Made by a program: the position numbers and the translations under genes. From Blastomyces gilchristii SLH14081 (lineage: Eukaryota > Ascomycota > Eurotiomycetes > Onygenales > Ajellomycetaceae): 64,000 bases of DNA. A model generated the notes under the pieces. The model did no database searches. It was not told the DNA's origin and worked only from the letters and a program-made list of their open reading frames with translations. The stretch is from NCBI RefSeq assembly GCF_000003855.2, contig NW_003101681.1, forward strand, positions 1,202,786 to 1,266,785, in the 5' to 3' direction. Shown one piece after another: positions 60,326-64,000 of this stretch. Position 1 is the first letter of the stretch. Each line of letters starts with the position of its first letter.

Positions 60326-63300
60326 TCAATCCACATCGCTAGAGCCCGGTGGTATCATTGCCGTAATCGACGCAGTCCCAGTCCCGGTCCCATTGCCATT
60401 AGTATGACCATTCCCACCACCACTCCCATTCAAGTCCTGATTTTCGCCCTCGGTAAGCCCCTTCCGTATCGCAAGTACGCTATCGACAATAACAGCGTCA
60501 ATGCCTTCTTTGACTTGTAACTATATTTTCCGAAACGATTTGTCAGCGTATCCAAAGCCAAAGCGGACAGCTTCTACCGCGTCTCCTCCCTCGTCCCGAG
60601 AAAAAAAAGAAAAAAAAAAAAAAGACCATTACCTTCACATTCTCCGGCTCGTTATTCGCAATTCCATACGAGACACAAACAAGACCAGACTCCTTCACAA
60701 CCCTCACAAGCCTAGGTGCAATGATCAACGGCTCCGCCGCGGTCACCACCCCCAACAAGTTCCACCGCGACGCAAATCGAATCGCCTCTTGCAGACTACT
60801 AGCACGCACGTCGCCCACGACCGTGAGGCCGGAGTCCGTCAGAAACATGACAGGGATCGAGGGCTGTTTGAAGGAGAGGAGGAGGCAGATGTCCGGGTTG
60901 AAGGAGGAGAATATCATGTTGCGACCTTGCCCGAGGTCGTAGACCTTTGTGAGGACCGTGTCGACGAAGGAGTTTAGTTCGACGGCATAGGTGTCCATTT
61001 CTTCTTCTTCGGATTCGTGGAGCATGGGGTATTCTGTTTTATTCTTGGTTAGCTTTTTCTCTTACTTATTATGCCTATGCATGTTTTTGATATGAGAAGA
61101 AGTAGGGGGTCCTGTAAATTTTCGATTAAACATACTTAGCTCAATATTAAATCCAACCTCCTTTGGCAGCTTTTTAAACAATTCCTCCAACGTTGCAAAT
61201 GGAGCTTGGATATGACTGCCACGCGTGTTCCCTTTGAAACCCTTTTTCTTAAAGTCGCGCGTATGTTTCATCTTCTCGCTCATAACCGACGACACAAACT
61301 CTTCGCCAACGGACATCGAGCGTTGGCGTCGCGCAGCAGACGTTCTCAGGTCAGCTAGATGAGGATCTACAGCCTTGGATGATCCTCCTGGCCCGCCGGA
61401 TTCGCGTGGCCCACGCGCTTCGCTGAGATGTAAGAACTGTATTTTTGAAAAGAAAAGAAAAAAGAAATTGAGGTCAGTTCACAGCATCCGCGGAACAAGG
61501 GCTCACATCCTCAAAACGAAGGCCCAAAAGAGCAGAAAGTAGAAGACAGAATGGAAATGAAACTCACTTGTTCTAACGTTAGTGTGTGGACTGGTGCATC
61601 TATGCCAGTTTCACTAACGAGGAAATCGTGATATATCACAGGCACATGATCCTTCGTCAGTTGCACATCTAACAACCGTTAGCCCATAATGATTAACACA
61701 GCGAATGGGCCGAATGGAGGGGAAAGGTATATATATACCGAACTGCATCACCACGAAAATTGTTAGTTAGCCACCTTTCAAAGTAATAATAATGCACTCT
61801 TCGCCAATGAGACAATTATTAAACTCACCTCAACATAAGATGCTCCCAGGTTCGCGGCCGCGATAAAGGACTGTGAATGTTAGATACACTTGTCAAAGAA
61901 CGAGGGAAGAAAAAACCCTCCAAACCCGACACACCTGAATCGTATTCTCGCCCAACTGTAAAGACTTGCGACCTGCTATGTTCTTTCCAAGGCCTTTTGT
62001 TCAAGTTAGGAATGAACCATCGCATATATGATGACGTAAGACAGAGGTAGAGGAGAGGATGGAGAAAACAGAGGAAAGAAGGTCGGAGATCGAATCACCT
62101 CGATGCCCAATAACCATTGTCGAAGCCATGCTCTTCCAATACGTCTGGTCTTCCGTAATAGACATATTTGGATGTTTGAACGGCGTAATAATGAGGAAAT
62201 TGAATGTGACAGTACCAATGATATCGAGCGTATTCGCTGCGATTATCGGCACGGTCACGTCTCCTTGGAGGTTTATCCGCTTCGAGCCGACGGTGGGTTT
62301 AATGCTGGACAGCAATGCGACGCCGCGGCCGACGATTTTCTCCTTGGAGCCAGCGTAAGTGGGTATTAAGTCGAAGATAATTTTCACCTTGGAGGCGTCT
62401 GCCGCGTGGAAGACGATGGGCTCCGTGGCAATGCTGTCCTGGATGGGTAGGTCGATGATCTCGGGTTCACCACGCGCCTCACTGGCAGAAACGACGATGG
62501 ACAATGCGGTGTCCAGCTGCGTCAGATACGCGCTGGCCATGGGAATACGATCGAGGTTAACAGCGTGTACTGATTTCCGCATGTCCATTGTTCCAAGGCT
62601 GACCAGAACCATGCTGGCGTCGGTTAGATAGCGATGGCCAAAAGTCTTGATCGGCTCTGCCGCTCGGCCTGTGGATTTTCGATCTGCTAGCGAGGCTGGC
62701 GTGGGAGGAGACAAAGAACGGGCTCGCGGAGTAGAGCTGTCAGAATCGCTCGAGATCTCCACTGGTGGAGTAGCCTGTGCCAGCAGTCGAGCGATATCCA
62801 TATGACCCCTAAGAGCAGCATGTTCTTTGGCGGTCCAGCCGGAGGAGTCAGGACGCTCCAGATCAGCGCCTGCATTGATCAATAACTCCACCACACCCAA
62901 ACTCCCGTCGACGCAGGCGATGAACAATGGCGTCCAAGAATATGTATTCTCCGCGAGCTCAGTATTGGCTTTTTGATCGTGCGACCCGTCCAGAAGGGCC
63001 TTGGCGCACCTATCATGGCCAAACCGTGCCGCAACATGGAGAGCAGTCTCTCCCTGCTCGTCCTGATAATTGATATCTACACCAGCATCGACCAGGAGCT
63101 GGACAATATCAACGAAATTGGATTTAGTAGCAAGCGCAAGCACGGCACTCGACTTGCATATATGTTTCCGGATTGCAGCCTGGTGCTCGTTTGCTCCCCT
63201 CCAGTTCTCCGCATTTAGCAATGCTCGAGTGGTCAGGAGATGGCCCCCAATGACACTTAGGTGCAAAGGTGCCCAACCCTCGTCATCCTGCCAGTTTGGG

Positions 63301-64000
63301 CCATCAATACCCTGGGAGACGTCGAACATATTCCATGCCTGCAAATGTTCAATGATAATCTCGCATACGACACGGAATCCATACTGAGCAGCATAATGGA
63401 GTGGGGTTCGACCGGAAATGTCTTTGGCAAGTAATGCACCTCGTTGTTCCGGACGGAGGTTGTCCAGGAGGTGCTGCAACAGTGAGACGGAATCGTCCGT
63501 CCTGCATAACAAGGGGGTCCGGTCGGACTCCTTTACGACAACGCGACTGTGCTGGAGGGTCGGTGCAGCAGCCGGCGTGATGTAATTTGAAGCTTCAGTT
63601 GGAAAATCGAGCACTTGAGCAGCAGAGAGCTCCGAGTCGCTCGTCGACTGCGAGCGCCCAATGGAAATGACAAGACGGTGGATGCAATTTCGTCTATTGA
63701 TGTCGTCATCTTCATCCAAGGTGTCGATCTTCCCTAGCAGAGACACGACCGAATTCCTTGCACGGTAGAAAATGGAACGTTGTAATAGGGCCTTCACGGC
63801 CTTGGAATAGAGACTTGAGTCTAACTCCTCCGCCGCAATCTTCAACGTGGGTAGCAACTCCAACATAATGTGGGTATCGTCTTTGCGCAATGCATCGTCA
63901 AGAGCTAGAAGTAGGCTTGGTGGGAGCTTGAGAATTGGTCGGGAGCTAGGTTTCATCACTGATAGGGAGGAATGTGTGGAGCTCGCATCATCGAAGCCCT
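60326..64000 (-). CDS. NUC-2/Pho81-type ankyrin-GDPD protein, 5' end outside window
   Basis: This is a phosphate-signalling regulator or glycerophosphodiesterase of the SPX-ankyrin-GDPD family. The frame is open to 64000, so the N-terminal SPX part lies beyond the window. The exons are >64000-62099, 61993-61935, 61870-61829, 61742-61739, 61668-61568, 61436-61136, 61033-60633 and 60520-60326, all phase-consistent. Ankyrin repeats include SGRTPLHYAAQYGF, EGWAPLHLSVIGGH, QGETALHVAARFGH and YSWTPLFIACVDGS. The GDPD domain keeps the HRGLGKN motif (split by an intron), the GENTIQSF segment, the E-F-D of VEFDVQLTKD and YHDF. So the metal and catalytic positions appear intact. The fourth exon is only TTCG. 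The C-terminus is a Gly/Asn/Thr-rich tail. NUC-2/Pho81 versus Gde1 cannot be settled without the SPX end; I lean to NUC-2. Confidence 0.88.
61739..61742 (-). other. 4-nt micro-exon of the NUC-2/Pho81-like gene
   Basis: The minus strand reads GATGCAG-TTCG-GTATAT: a good 3' splice site, four bases, then a good 5' splice site. Joining the preceding exon (ending GAG at 61829) and the following exon (starting ATGTGCAACTG at 61668) directly would break the frame. Adding TTCG restores GAG-TTC-GAT-GTG-CAA, the conserved E-F-D-V-Q of GDPD enzymes. Confidence 0.82.

Overview
This is a euchromatic piece of a filamentous ascomycete genome. Most genes carry short introns (roughly 54-190 nt) with GT...CTAAC/CTRAY...AG signals, intergenic spaces run from 0.3 to 3 kb, and the protein set is typical of Eurotiomycetes. 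The flavour of the sequences (NUC-2/Pho81, Cft1, Ppm2, Atg18, Skb1) suggests an onygenalean mould of the Ajellomycetaceae type. That placement rests on memory of families, not on a search. A 100-N assembly gap lies at 59320-59419.

Layout: (1) 0.5-6.4 kb: CFT1 (mRNA 3'-end processing) converging with a small mitochondrial membrane protein. (2) 6.4-9.0 kb: non-coding DNA holding a complete 437-bp miniature LTR retrotransposon with its target-site duplication. (3) 9-28 kb: a dense core of YTA7/ATAD2, SEC66, a mitochondrial PPR protein, ORC3 (divergent from the PPR gene), an unrecognised membrane-anchored helical protein, and NOP14. (4) 28-32.8 kb: a secreted type-B carboxylesterase and a 2.9-kb gene-poor stretch with a very AT-rich, RIP-like core. 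(5) 32.8-38.5 kb: PPM2/TYW4 divergent from ATG18. (6) 38.5-46 kb: gene-poor accessory-looking DNA with a Zn2Cys6 regulator and an MFS transporter transcribed away from each other. (7) 46.6-52.3 kb: TRM12/TYW2, a secretory EF-hand protein and a large orphan mitochondrial protein. (8) 53.5-64 kb: PRP43, SKB1/PRMT5 (gap in its last intron, two frameshifts in its last exon) and a 5'-truncated NUC-2/PHO81-type ankyrin-GDPD gene.

Most genes are conserved housekeeping functions with no shared pathway. Exceptions are the two wybutosine-tRNA enzymes (TYW4 and TYW2) about 10 kb apart, and the regulator/transporter pair. I found no secondary-metabolite cluster, CRISPR, tRNA or rRNA gene.

The main structural surprises are a copia-like TRIM element with a half-tRNA-iMet-type primer site, a 4-nt micro-exon in the NUC-2/PHO81 gene placed inside its catalytic E-x-D motif, a 15-nt micro-exon in the MFS gene, three in-frame stop-free 57-nt introns, one inferred GC-AG intron, and the lesions in SKB1.
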